From positions 496,001-560,000 of the forward strand of contig NZ_JAPKIB010000001.1 of assembly GCF_036759925.1 (NCBI RefSeq): a stretch of 64,000 nucleotides of DNA. Reading direction: 5' to 3'. The position numbers and the translations under genes are program-made. Position 1 is the stretch's first letter; the number at the start of each line of letters is the position of its first letter. The notes beneath the pieces are model-generated. The model made no database searches and was not told the DNA's origin. It worked only from the letters and a program-made list of their open reading frames with translations. The stretch comes from Kluyvera sp036759925. Its GTDB lineage: Bacteria > Pseudomonadota > Gammaproteobacteria > Enterobacterales > Enterobacteriaceae. Shown here piece after piece: positions 50,544 through 58,982 of this stretch.

Positions 50544-50620
50544 CGGCACGTAGCGCAGCCTGGTAGCGCACCGTCATGGGGTGTCGGGGGTCGGAGGTTC
50601 AAATCCTCTCGTGCCGACCA
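50544..50620 (+). tRNA. proL: tRNA-Pro (anticodon GGG)
   Basis: 77-nt cloverleaf with a CGGCACG / CGTGCCG acceptor stem and encoded ACCA 3' end. D-arm GCGCAGCCTGGTAGCGC, anticodon loop with GGG in TCATGGGGTGTCG, and T-arm GGTTCAAATCC. Anticodon GGG reads CCC/CCU. It lies after yejM, the place of proL in E. coli. Confidence 0.97.
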
Positions 50621-50633
50621 AAAAACTCATATA

Positions 50634-50661
50634 AACCAGCCTGTTATGGCTGGTTTTTTAT
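50634..50661 (+). terminator. Terminator of the proline tRNA
   Basis: Stem AACCAGCC-TGTTAT-GGCTGGTT followed by T6, 14 bp beyond the tRNA end. Confidence 0.9.
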
Positions 50662-50665
50662 GCCC

Positions 50666-51175
50666 TTACCGCGACTTCCCTAGCGCCCAGCGGCTGTCAA
50701 AATGCGCCTGATACTGGCGGATAACCTCCGGCTCATCGCGAATGACCAGCACGTTCTCTGAGTTTTCCGTTTCTGCCGATTTAGCAAAGTTAAACGACCC
50801 GGTCTCCAGCGTATTACCGTCAACAATCATCACCTTGTCATGCTGAATGTGATAGTGGCCGTCAATGCGAACGTCAATGCCGTTTTCTACCGCCCGGGCA
50901 ATGGCTTTCTGGCTAACCTTCCCCTGGTTTCGTCGTTTATCAATCACCGCCCGCACCTTCACACCGCGCTTTTGGGCGTGAATCAACGCGTCGACAATAT
51001 CTTTGGCCTGAAACGAGTAGGCCATCATGTCAATAGAGTGCTGCGCGCCATCAATCGTGTTCAATACCCACTCGCGGGCGGATCCTTCGGGTGAAAACCC
51101 TACCTGGATTGTCGCCTGTGCGGCAGGGATAACGCCGAGAAGCGCAGCTATAATAAGAAATCTGGTTTTCATCAT
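50666..51175 (-). CDS. Phospholipase D-family secreted endonuclease (Nuc-like)
   Basis: 169 residues with a signal peptide (MKTRFLIIAALLGVIPAAQA). A single HxKxxxxD catalytic motif is present (HIQHDKVMIVDGNTLETGSFNFAKSAETENSEN). Such one-HKD proteins act as homodimers. It most resembles the Nuc endonuclease of plasmids and enterobacteria, suggesting a periplasmic nuclease or phosphodiesterase. It is convergent with the proline tRNA, in the place where E. coli K-12 carries yejO-narP-ccm-nap. M1 or M2 could be the start. Confidence 0.85.
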   Translation of the reverse strand: MMKTRFLIIAALLGVIPAAQATIQVGFSPEGSAREWVLNTIDGAQHSIDMMAYSFQAKDIVDALIHAQKRGVKVRAVIDKRRNQGKVSQKAIARAVENGIDVRIDGHYHIQHDKVMIVDGNTLETGSFNFAKSAETENSENVLVIRDEPEVIRQYQAHFDSRWALGKSR

Positions 51176-51350
51176 CGTGACTCAGGATATCCACACGCCA
51201 TCAGGCGAATTAAGTAGTCTTAATCGCTATATTCATTCAAAAAATCAATATTTAGAACTAGTCCTAATGCAAAATTCAGTAAAATACGATTACCATTCAT
51301 GTCAGGAATGATATTCTCCTCTCGTTGCAAACTGATAAAAAGGATGAACA

Positions 51351-51842
51351 GTGAAAAACACACATAAACTTGCCGCTTCGTTACTGGCCATCGCCTGTGC
51401 TACCAGCGCCGCCTGGGCCGCAGAACAGCCGCTTGAAAAGGTTGCGCCTTTCCCTAAAGCGGAGAAAGGTATGACGCGTCAGGTGATTCAGTTGCCGGAA
51501 CAGAAAGATGAGTCTGCCTATAAGGTAGAATTATTGATTGGTAAAACGCTGGAAGTCGACTGCAACCATCATCGCCTGGGCGGCGAGCTGGAAAGCAAAA
51601 CGCTGGAAGGTTGGGGCTACGACTACTACGTGGTGGAGAAAATCTCCGGGCCAGTGTCAACCATGATGGCCTGCCCTGACCAGAAGAAAACGAAAAAATT
51701 CGTCACCGCATCGCTGGGCGACGATGGCATGCTGCGCTACAACAGCAAGCTGCCGATCGTTATCTACGCGCCTGAAAACGTAGAAGTGAAATACCGTATC
51801 TGGGAAGCCCAGGAAACGGTACATAACGCCGTCGCGCGTTAA
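51351..51842 (+). CDS. eco: Ecotin, periplasmic serine protease inhibitor
   Basis: Dimeric periplasmic inhibitor of trypsin-like, chymotrypsin-like and elastase-like proteases. 163 residues from a GTG start with AAAAGGA upstream. Signal peptide ends ATSAAWA; the mature body carries VELLIGKTLEVDCNHHRLGGELESKTLEGWGYDYY and the reactive loop PVSTMMACPD (P1 Met). Followed by a REP unit and a bidirectional terminator shared with mqo. Confidence 0.96.
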   Translation: MKNTHKLAASLLAIACATSAAWAAEQPLEKVAPFPKAEKGMTRQVIQLPEQKDESAYKVELLIGKTLEVDCNHHRLGGELESKTLEGWGYDYYVVEKISGPVSTMMACPDQKKTKKFVTASLGDDGMLRYNSKLPIVIYAPENVEVKYRIWEAQETVHNAVAR

Positions 51843-51849
51843 TAAAAAA

Positions 51850-51879
51850 CCCGGGGTCGCTTGCGCTCGCCCGGGCTAC
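51850..51879. repeat. REP unit between eco and mqo
   Basis: CCCGGGGTCGC ... GCCCGGGCTAC, identical over all 30 nt to the unit at 11711-11740. It lies eight bases after the eco stop. Confidence 0.85.
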
Positions 51880-51886
51880 CTAATAC

Positions 51887-51916
51887 TAAAATCCCGGTCT
51901 GACCGGGATTTTTTCT
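51887..51916. terminator. Bidirectional terminator between eco and mqo
   Basis: Stem AATCCCGGTC-TGACCGGGATT (about ten base pairs) with A4 before and T6 after. It ends eco on the plus strand and mqo (stop at 51920) on the minus strand. Confidence 0.9.
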
Positions 51917-51919
51917 TTA

Positions 51920-53572
51920 TTAGAGTGCGATATCCGCCATCTCTTTTGCTTCAACCGGTTTGGACGATACCTGCACTGCCGGTGTCGGATCCGCTTCACG
52001 CGTTGCTTCATGACGCAGTCCCAGCACTTCGCTGGTGTAGGCCAACGTCTTTTCAATCAGGTGCGGGTTTTCCGTCAGCGTAGAACCGTAGGTCGGTACC
52101 ACGGCGCGAATTTTTTCCTGCCACTCTGCGGTCTGCATTTTGTCCTTAAAGACCTTCTCCATCAGCTCCAGCATGATAGGCGCGGCGGTTGATGCCCCCG
52201 GAGATGCCCCCAGCAGCGCGGCAACGGTGCCTTCATCGTCGCTGACCACTTCAGTACCCAGACGCAGTACGCCACCGATACGCGCATCACGCTTGATGAT
52301 CTGCACGCGCTGACCGGCCTGCCACAAACGCCAGTCCTGCTTTTTCGCCATCGGATAGTAGGCGCGCAGAGCCGCATGGCGGTCTTTATCTTTCTGCAGC
52401 ACCTGGCTTACCAGGTATTTCACCAGATCGAAGTTATCCAGCCCGACGTTCAGCATCGGCAGGATGTTGGATTTATTGGTCGAGGCCAGCAAATCCCACA
52501 GCGAACCGTTTTTCAGGAAGCGCGTAGAGAAGGTGGCGAACGGCCCAAACAGCACCACGCGTTTACCGTCGATGATACGGGTGTCGATGTGCGGCACGGA
52601 CATCGGCGGCGCGCCCACGGAAGCCTGACCGTAGACCTTCGCCAGGTGATGGTTAACCACTTCCGGGTTTTCACATACCAGGAACTGACCGCCCACCGGG
52701 AAGCCCGCATACTCTTTCGCCTGAGGAATTTTGGTTTGCTGAAGCAGCTTCAGCGCCGCACCGCCCGCGCCGATAAAAATGAACTTCGCTTTGATGGTGC
52801 GTTTTTCATGGCTGCCGTTGGCGTCAGACACCGTCACATTCCAGCTGTTGTCTGGATTACGGCGGAAACGACGTACCACGGTATTAAGCTGCAGCGTAAA
52901 GCGTTCGCGCTTTTTGAGGCCCTGAATGAGCTGACGGGTAATCTCACCGTAGTTCACATCGGTGCCCGCTTCGGTGCGTGTTGCAGCAATCTTCTGCTGC
53001 GGATCGCGCCCTTCCATCACCAGCGGCGCCCAGTCTTTGATCTGCTCGTGATCTTCGGAGTAGCGCATGCCGTTAAACAACGGACTCTTTTGCAGCGCAC
53101 GGTAACGGGCGCGCAGGAAGTTGACGTTGTCATCGCCCCATACAAAGCTCATATGCGGCACGGTGTTAATAAAGCTTTTCGGCTGCGTCAGCACGCCGCG
53201 CGTCACCTGGTGGGCCCAGAATTGACGGGAAATCTGGAAGGCTTCGTTAATATCAATGGCTTTGTCGATGCTGACAGAACCATCAGCTTTCTGTGGGGTA
53301 TAGTTGAGTTCCATCAGCGCCGAGTGCCCGGTACCGGCATTGTTCCAGCCGTTTGAGCTCTCTTCAGCCACGCTTTCCATCTGCTCAACCATGGTAATCG
53401 ACCAGTCTGGCTCCAGCTCCTGCAGCCATGTACCCAGCGTAGCGCTCATAATTCCGCCACCGATCAGCAATACATCTGTCTCGTGCACCACACGAGTCTT
53501 CGCCTTAGTCGCCACAGAAACCTTCTCGGTACCCGATTTCTGTGCGTTGGGTACAGCTATCTTTTTTTTCAT
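51920..53572 (-). CDS. mqo: Malate:quinone oxidoreductase
   Basis: FAD-dependent peripheral membrane enzyme that oxidises malate to oxaloacetate and passes electrons to quinone. 550 residues. A non-cleaved basic N-terminus precedes the FAD-binding ETDVLLIGGGIMSATLGTWLQELEPDWSITMVE near residue 35. Also EESSNGWNNAGTGHSALMELNYTP, KAKFIFIGAGGAALKLLQQTKIP and LLGASPGASTAAPIMLELM. The next gene here is SulP, not yojI as in E. coli. Confidence 0.97.
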   Translation of the reverse strand: MKKKIAVPNAQKSGTEKVSVATKAKTRVVHETDVLLIGGGIMSATLGTWLQELEPDWSITMVEQMESVAEESSNGWNNAGTGHSALMELNYTPQKADGSVSIDKAIDINEAFQISRQFWAHQVTRGVLTQPKSFINTVPHMSFVWGDDNVNFLRARYRALQKSPLFNGMRYSEDHEQIKDWAPLVMEGRDPQQKIAATRTEAGTDVNYGEITRQLIQGLKKRERFTLQLNTVVRRFRRNPDNSWNVTVSDANGSHEKRTIKAKFIFIGAGGAALKLLQQTKIPQAKEYAGFPVGGQFLVCENPEVVNHHLAKVYGQASVGAPPMSVPHIDTRIIDGKRVVLFGPFATFSTRFLKNGSLWDLLASTNKSNILPMLNVGLDNFDLVKYLVSQVLQKDKDRHAALRAYYPMAKKQDWRLWQAGQRVQIIKRDARIGGVLRLGTEVVSDDEGTVAALLGASPGASTAAPIMLELMEKVFKDKMQTAEWQEKIRAVVPTYGSTLTENPHLIEKTLAYTSEVLGLRHEATREADPTPAVQVSSKPVEAKEMADIAL

Positions 53573-53845
53573 CGTAGGGGGCCTTACTTGACTTGCGATT
53601 TGTTACATGCAGGTAAAAACATCCGTACGGTTACGTTACCACCAGCCACGGTAAATTTAAATATTGTTTAAAATTTAAGTTGAGTTTTGAGATCTGTTAT
53701 TAAAATGTTTAATAAATGTGTACAGAAAATGAGATTTGGTACTGGTAGAGTGTGACGGGAAGCGGTATTATTCTCCCCTTTGTGATGGTACGCACGGACG
53801 CTGGGGATTATAGAAAACCCGCCATCGATAACCTGTGAATACCCT
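53573..53845. other. mqo-SulP divergent gap
   Basis: A 273-bp AT-rich spacer with the promoters of mqo and the SulP gene. I see no recognised operator or RNA gene. Confidence 0.4.
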
Positions 53846-55084
53846 ATGTCAAACGCTTCTCCCTCCCCTCTTTCTGGTTCTCTGCTTACCGTCCTGACGT
53901 CACCTTCCATGTTGACGCGTGAAGTTCTGGCGGGCGTGATTACCGCGCTGGCGCTGATCCCCGAGGTTATCTCATTTTCCGTGATTGCAGGCGTTGATCC
54001 AAAGGTCAGTCTGATTGCCTCCGTGGTGCTGTGCCTGTCGATGTCGTTTCTCGGCGGCCGCCCGGCGATGGTCACCGCCGCGGCGGGTTCCGTGGCGCTG
54101 GTGATCGGCCCGATGGTACATCAGCACGGCGTTGCTTACATCCTGCCTGCCGTGGTGATGGCTGGTATCATTCAAATTCTGTTTGCCGCCTGCGGGATGG
54201 CAAAGCTGATGCGCTTTATTCCACAGTCGGTGATGACCGGGTTTGTGAATGCGCTGGGCATTCTGATTTTCTTCGCTCAGGTTCCCCACTTCTGGAGCCG
54301 TAGCCCGCTGATTGTCGCGCTGTTTGCCGCCACGATACTCATCGTGTTGTGGCTCCCACGCGTGATGAAAAGCATTCCGTCACCGCTTATCGCCGTCGTC
54401 CTGCTCACCCTCTATACCGTCACCAGCGGGCAGATTTTGCCAACCGTCGGCGATGAAGGTTCGATGAGCGGCGGGCTGCCGGGCTTCACCCAGTGGCTGG
54501 TGCCGATGAATCTTGAAACGTTGCAGATTATCTGGCCGTGCGCGCTGAGTATTGCTTTTGTTGGCCTGATGGAGTCGCTGCTAACCGCGAAGCTGGTCGA
54601 TGACCTCACCGTCACGCCATCGAACAAAACGCGTGAGAGCGCGGGTCTCGGCTTCGCGAATATTCTGGCAGGCTGCTACGGCGGCATCGCCGGATGCGCC
54701 ATGATCGGTCAGACCATCGTGAACGTGGAGATGGGCAAAGGCCGCACCCGGATATCAACCATCGCGGCAGCGTTGGTACTGCTGCTGCTGGTCACCGCCT
54801 TAAGCGAAGTGATGGCAAAAATCCCGATGTCGGTACTGGCGGGGATTATGGTGATTGTCGCCTTCAAAACCTTTAACTGGCACAGCCTGCAGCCAGGCAC
54901 GCTGAAGCGCACGCCGTGGCCGGAAACGCTGGTGATGTTGGTCACCGTCGGCGCGACGGTCAGCACGGGAAATCTGGCAATTGGCGTGCTGGCGGGCATC
55001 ATGATGATGGTCGTCGTCCCTGCCCGCCTGAAGCACCGCGCAAAACTTAAAGCAGAAACGCGGTCGCCAGCCCCAGGAAAATAA
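53846..55084 (+). CDS. SulP-family inorganic anion transporter without STAS domain
   Basis: 412 residues, inner-membrane SLC26/SulP permease with about twelve to fourteen helices. Family motifs are TREVLAGVITALALIPEVISFSVIAGVDP near residue 23, GGRPAMVTAAAGSVALVIGPMV and GFVNALGILIFFAQVPHF. It stops right after the last helix (NLAIGVLAGIMMMVVVPARLKHRAK), so the STAS domain found in most SulP proteins is missing. Substrate unknown (sulfate, bicarbonate, molybdate or dicarboxylate are possible). Its 3' end overlaps convergent mgtE by 38 bp. Inserted relative to E. coli. Confidence 0.85.
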   Translation: MSNASPSPLSGSLLTVLTSPSMLTREVLAGVITALALIPEVISFSVIAGVDPKVSLIASVVLCLSMSFLGGRPAMVTAAAGSVALVIGPMVHQHGVAYILPAVVMAGIIQILFAACGMAKLMRFIPQSVMTGFVNALGILIFFAQVPHFWSRSPLIVALFAATILIVLWLPRVMKSIPSPLIAVVLLTLYTVTSGQILPTVGDEGSMSGGLPGFTQWLVPMNLETLQIIWPCALSIAFVGLMESLLTAKLVDDLTVTPSNKTRESAGLGFANILAGCYGGIAGCAMIGQTIVNVEMGKGRTRISTIAAALVLLLLVTALSEVMAKIPMSVLAGIMVIVAFKTFNWHSLQPGTLKRTPWPETLVMLVTVGATVSTGNLAIGVLAGIMMMVVVPARLKHRAKLKAETRSPAPGK

Positions 55085-56483
55085 AGAAGCCGCCGGTATC
55101 GGTGATCGCGGTGATCATCACGCTGGAGCCGACCGCCGGGTCGCGCCCCAGCTTGGCCATGATCATCGGGATCAGCACGCCCATCACCGAGGCCACTAGC
55201 AGGTTGAGGATCATCGCCAGGGTCATCACGGCTCCCAGATGTGGGTCGCCGTACAATAACCAGGTGACGGTGCCCATAATGCCGCCCCAGACGATGCCGT
55301 TAATCAGCGCCACGCCCATTTCACGCAGAATCAAAAACGAGAAGTTGCCCGGCTGGATATGCTGTAACGCCAGCGCGCGCACGATCATCGTGATGGTCTG
55401 ATTACCGGTATTGCCGCCAATCCCCGCCACAATCGGCATCAGCGAGGCCAGCGCCACCAGCTGCGAGATGGTATGTTCGAAACCGTCGATCACGCGCGAG
55501 GCGATAAAAGCGGTACAGAGGTTAATAGCGAGCCACGCCCAGCGGGTTTTTACCGCTTTCATCACCGGCGCAAACACATCTTCTTCACTGCTCAGGCCGC
55601 CCATGCGGCGCAGATCGCTGTCGGTCTCTTCGTAGACCACGTCAACGATCTCATCGATGGTCAAACGCCCCATCAGCTTGCCTTCCGAGTCAATCACCGC
55701 GGCGCTGATGAGGTTGTCACGCTCGAAGGTACGGGCGACGCTTTCCGATCGCTCCTCCGGGTGAAACGCGACCGGATCGGCCTCCATCACTTCATGAACG
55801 TAGCGTTCCGCCGCATTCAGCAGGATCGTTTTAAGCTCCAGTTCGCCAATCAGGGTTTGGTCGCGCTTTACCACAAACAGTTTGTCGGTGTTCTCCGGCA
55901 TTTTGCCCAGCCGACGCAAAAAGCGTTGCACCGAGGCCAGCGTGACGTCCGGGCGAATGGTGATCACCTCGAACTCCATGATCGAGCCCACCTGTTCGTG
56001 GGCATAGTTCATGACCTGGCGAACGCGCGCACGTTCAGCGGGATCCATCGAGGCCAGCAGGCGCCCGGTCAGATCACGCGGCAGGTGCTGAACCAGGTAG
56101 ATCTGCTCGTCGATATCCAGCGTTTGCAGTGCATCGAGCAACGCCCGGTCGCTCATATCTTCAATGAGGTCGTCCCAGACGTTCTCCGATGCTTCCAGCA
56201 ACACTTTCCCGCGCCGGTCATCTTCAACCATGTTCCACAGCGCGTGACGCTCTTCTGACGGCAGCGCTTCCAGGGTATCGGCAAGGTCCGGCGGCGGCAG
56301 ATGCGCCACCAGCGCGCCCACTTCCGCAAGGTCATCAACCAGCGTGCCCTCATCATACTGCTCGGCCAGCGTCAGCTTGCCCAGCAGCGCTGAAGTCACC
56401 GCTTTATCGGTGGTCAGCAGCCAGATGAGCCGCTGGCGCTCTTCATCGCGCAGGCGGGCACTGTTCTTCTTCAACAGAGACAT
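55047..56483 (-). CDS. mgtE: Magnesium transporter MgtE
   Basis: Dimeric inner-membrane Mg2+ channel. 478 residues: N-domain of helical repeats (LAEVGALVAHLPPPDLADTLEALPSEERHALW), two CBS domains (about 140-260, with VMEADPVAFHPEERSESVARTFERDNLISAAVIDSEGKLMGRLTIDEIVDVV), and a five-helix pore with AGIGGNTGNQTITMIVRALAL and LPMI-like MGVLIPMIMAKLGRDPAVGSSVMITAITDTGGFFIFLGLA. E. coli lacks a gene here (it uses CorA/MgtA). Upstream yojI lies on the same strand. Confidence 0.93.
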   Translation of the reverse strand: MSLLKKNSARLRDEERQRLIWLLTTDKAVTSALLGKLTLAEQYDEGTLVDDLAEVGALVAHLPPPDLADTLEALPSEERHALWNMVEDDRRGKVLLEASENVWDDLIEDMSDRALLDALQTLDIDEQIYLVQHLPRDLTGRLLASMDPAERARVRQVMNYAHEQVGSIMEFEVITIRPDVTLASVQRFLRRLGKMPENTDKLFVVKRDQTLIGELELKTILLNAAERYVHEVMEADPVAFHPEERSESVARTFERDNLISAAVIDSEGKLMGRLTIDEIVDVVYEETDSDLRRMGGLSSEEDVFAPVMKAVKTRWAWLAINLCTAFIASRVIDGFEHTISQLVALASLMPIVAGIGGNTGNQTITMIVRALALQHIQPGNFSFLILREMGVALINGIVWGGIMGTVTWLLYGDPHLGAVMTLAMILNLLVASVMGVLIPMIMAKLGRDPAVGSSVMITAITDTGGFFIFLGLATAFLL

Positions 56484-56569
56484 GAATAATCCTTATTCCT
56501 GAAAGTGCGCCCAATCGGATGATTGAGCGCATTAAGCATAGCGCGGGGGAATATAAAAAAAGTTAAACA

Positions 56570-56605
56570 AGCCGCTTAGGCGTTGAAAAAATCAGCAAAG
56601 CGGCT
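56570..56605 (-). terminator. Hairpin between yojI and mgtE
   Basis: Inverted repeat AGCCGCTT (56570-56577) / AAGCGGCT (56598-56605). On the minus strand it is followed by a T-rich tract (GTTTAACTTTTTTT). The long loop makes it only a moderate terminator candidate for yojI. Confidence 0.45.
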
Positions 56606-56612
56606 AAAAAAA

Positions 56613-58256
56613 TCAGGCGGTACGCGCAACGGCATCGCGGGAAGCGCGCTCGCGCTCCTCACCCACCAGTTCGCTCAGTTGACCGTTACGCATCTCCAGC
56701 AGGCGATCTGCGTGGGTAAAGTAGTGGTCATCGTGGCTGATGGCAAAAATCGTTTTGCCCATCTGCTGCATCAGCGGCAGCAGCACCTGATAAAACTCGC
56801 GGCGGAAATGCGGGTCCTGATCGGCCGCCCACTCATCAAGCATAATGATGTCGCGTTCTTCCGCCAGCGCCAGCAGCAGCGCCACGCGCTTTTTCTGCCC
56901 TTTTGACAGCTTCAGGTCGAGAATTCGCCCATCCTCAAGCTTCACCTTGTGGCTCATTTGCAGCTGCGCCAGCCACTTCTCTACCAGCTCCGGTTTCGCC
57001 TGTTTACCTTCCGGCCCCAGCAGATGTTCAAACAGCCAAACGTCGGTAAACACCGCGGAGAACAGCTTGCGATAGTCTTCCGGTTTATCCGCCGCCAGCG
57101 GCTGGCCGTCGAGCAGGATCTGCCCGGAAATCGGCTGATACAGCCCGGTCAGCAACATCGCCAGCGTCGATTTACCGCTGCCGTTACCGCCAATCAGGAA
57201 CACCATTTCGCCGCGCTTCAGCGTCAGGTTCAGCGGGCCGACCGCGAAGGTGTTGTCTTCGTAGTGGAAGGTCACATCGCGCAGCTCCAGCGTCTGCCAG
57301 TTCGGGTGCGCCGTTGGCTGCGGGAACGGCTCGCGGAACGGTGCCAGCGAGAATTTATTCAGCTTGTTAAACGCGACCTGGGCACTCAGCAGCGTTGGCA
57401 ATGCCCCTACCGCCGACAGCAGCGGCGTACGCAGGAACAGCAGCGTCAGGGAGTAGGTTGCCGCCACGTTAGTGTCGGCCCAGCCCAGGCCATTTGCCAT
57501 CCAGAACACCAGGCCAATCGCGCCCAGCATCATGATATTCGACCAGTTAACGGCGCTCAGGTGGAAGGTATCGGCGCGGATAATATGGTGGCGATAAGCC
57601 TTTGCGTCCGGCGTGAACTGCTGTTCAAACACGTACTGCGCGCGCTCGCGGTTCAGGGTGAGCTCTTTGCGCCCTTCCAGCACCGTCTGATAGTCGTTAT
57701 AGAGGCTATCTTCGGTTTCACGCAGCGTCGCCATATGCTTATAGACGCGCGCCACCAGCATAAAACCGCCCCAGATGGTCAGCGCCATCCATAGTGCGGT
57801 TATCAGCAGCATTTTAGTCGACAACATCGCCAGATAGGCGGCAGAGCCCACGGTCAGGATAATCCCCTGCACTAGTTCGGGCAGGCGCACGAAGGCAATG
57901 GTGATAGCACGAATATCGCTGGTCAGGCCCGCGAGCAGCGAGGCGCTGCCAAGCTTCTCCACGCGTTCCACCTGAGTGTCGAGAATACGTTTAATAAATT
58001 CACGACGCAGGCGATACACAAAATGATGCCCCAGCGTCGTCAGCGCCAGCTGGGAGCCCAGCGTCACGGCCATCAACAGCAGCAGCAGCCCGAGAAACTC
58101 CGGCAGCACCGTAAGGTTGGTGTCGACCATTTCAATCAGACGCACGTTGATAAAGGCGATGAGTCCAATACCGAGCGCCGCGCTCAGCAGGCTTAGCGCG
58201 ATAACGCCAATGAAGGGCCAGCGGTACTGACGCCAGACGAGTAAAAGAAGTTCCAT
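56613..58256 (-). CDS. yojI: ABC exporter YojI (microcin J25 efflux)
   Basis: Half-size ABC exporter of 547 residues: six helices (about 1-300), then an NBD with Walker A LIGGNGSGKSTLAML, signature LSKGQKKRVALLLAL, Walker B DIIMLDEWAADQDP and H-loop ISHDDHYF. The signature is LSKGQ rather than LSGGQ, as in siderophore-type PvdE-like exporters. E. coli YojI exports microcin J25 with TolC. Same position between mqo and alkB, after the inserted SulP/mgtE. Confidence 0.94.
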   Translation of the reverse strand: MELLLLVWRQYRWPFIGVIALSLLSAALGIGLIAFINVRLIEMVDTNLTVLPEFLGLLLLLMAVTLGSQLALTTLGHHFVYRLRREFIKRILDTQVERVEKLGSASLLAGLTSDIRAITIAFVRLPELVQGIILTVGSAAYLAMLSTKMLLITALWMALTIWGGFMLVARVYKHMATLRETEDSLYNDYQTVLEGRKELTLNRERAQYVFEQQFTPDAKAYRHHIIRADTFHLSAVNWSNIMMLGAIGLVFWMANGLGWADTNVAATYSLTLLFLRTPLLSAVGALPTLLSAQVAFNKLNKFSLAPFREPFPQPTAHPNWQTLELRDVTFHYEDNTFAVGPLNLTLKRGEMVFLIGGNGSGKSTLAMLLTGLYQPISGQILLDGQPLAADKPEDYRKLFSAVFTDVWLFEHLLGPEGKQAKPELVEKWLAQLQMSHKVKLEDGRILDLKLSKGQKKRVALLLALAEERDIIMLDEWAADQDPHFRREFYQVLLPLMQQMGKTIFAISHDDHYFTHADRLLEMRNGQLSELVGEERERASRDAVARTA

Positions 58257-58337
58257 AACAGCAACCAGAGCAAGAAAAACAGCCAGCAGTGTAAACTGCT
58301 GAGCAACGACATCAAGAATAATTCTTATTTTTATTCG

Positions 58338-58982
58338 TCATTGAGCAGCACGGCGAAACGTCAGGTTATAGCGCCAGGCGCCCACCTGCGGGTGGCTGCC
58401 CGCTTTAAGCGGTAAAATGGCGTGGTAGAACAGCCGGGACGCACCGCCCCATACCACGACATCGCCGTGCTCCAGCCAGACGCGCTGCAGCGGATCGTTG
58501 CGTTTTAACCCGCCGAACTGGAAGGTAGCCGGTAATCCCAGCGAAACGGAAACGATCGGCGCATCCAGCCGTGCTTCATCTTTGTCCTGATGCAGCGACA
58601 GCTTTGCGCCCGGCTGGTAGCGATTGATAAGACAGGCATCGGGGCTGAATTCGGGGTATCCGGCCTGACCCGCCGCCATCTTCGCCAGGCGGAGAAAAAC
58701 ATCCGGAATAGCTGGCCAGGGCTGCCCGGTCAGCGGGTCGATGGCGGCGTAGCAGTAGCCGCGGCTGTCCGTACTCCAGCCAAGCGGCCCGCAGTTGGTC
58801 ATCGCCACCGACATGGTATACCCGCCCGGCGTCACCATGTGGCGAAACGGCGAGACGGCGGCAACCTGCGCCATAGCGGCGAGCAGCGCATCGCTCTGTT
58901 CACGTGCCAGGCGGCGCAGAACGACGGCACCCGGCGCCAGCGGCTCTGACCACGGCGCTTCATCAGCAAACAGATCCAGCAT
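58338..58982 (-). CDS. alkB: DNA dealkylase AlkB
   Basis: Fe(II)/2-oxoglutarate dioxygenase that oxidatively removes 1-methyladenine and 3-methylcytosine. 214 residues from the ATG at 58982 (MLDLFADEAPW). Iron ligands: HQDKDE (HxD, near 130) and the distal His in FYHAILPLKAGSH; 2OG-binding Arg in WRYNLTFRRA. The start overlaps the ada stop by one base (TGATG), so the two are translationally coupled. Confidence 0.95.
   Translation of the reverse strand: MLDLFADEAPWSEPLAPGAVVLRRLAREQSDALLAAMAQVAAVSPFRHMVTPGGYTMSVAMTNCGPLGWSTDSRGYCYAAIDPLTGQPWPAIPDVFLRLAKMAAGQAGYPEFSPDACLINRYQPGAKLSLHQDKDEARLDAPIVSVSLGLPATFQFGGLKRNDPLQRVWLEHGDVVVWGGASRLFYHAILPLKAGSHPQVGAWRYNLTFRRAAQ

Noticed and set aside
50544..51349. 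Integrated island at the proline tRNA
   Set aside because: No integrase, no visible repeat of the tRNA 3' end and only one gene; a simple deletion or ancestral layout explains it equally well.
52376..53356. 326-residue open frame on the plus strand
   Set aside because: Antisense shadow of mqo.
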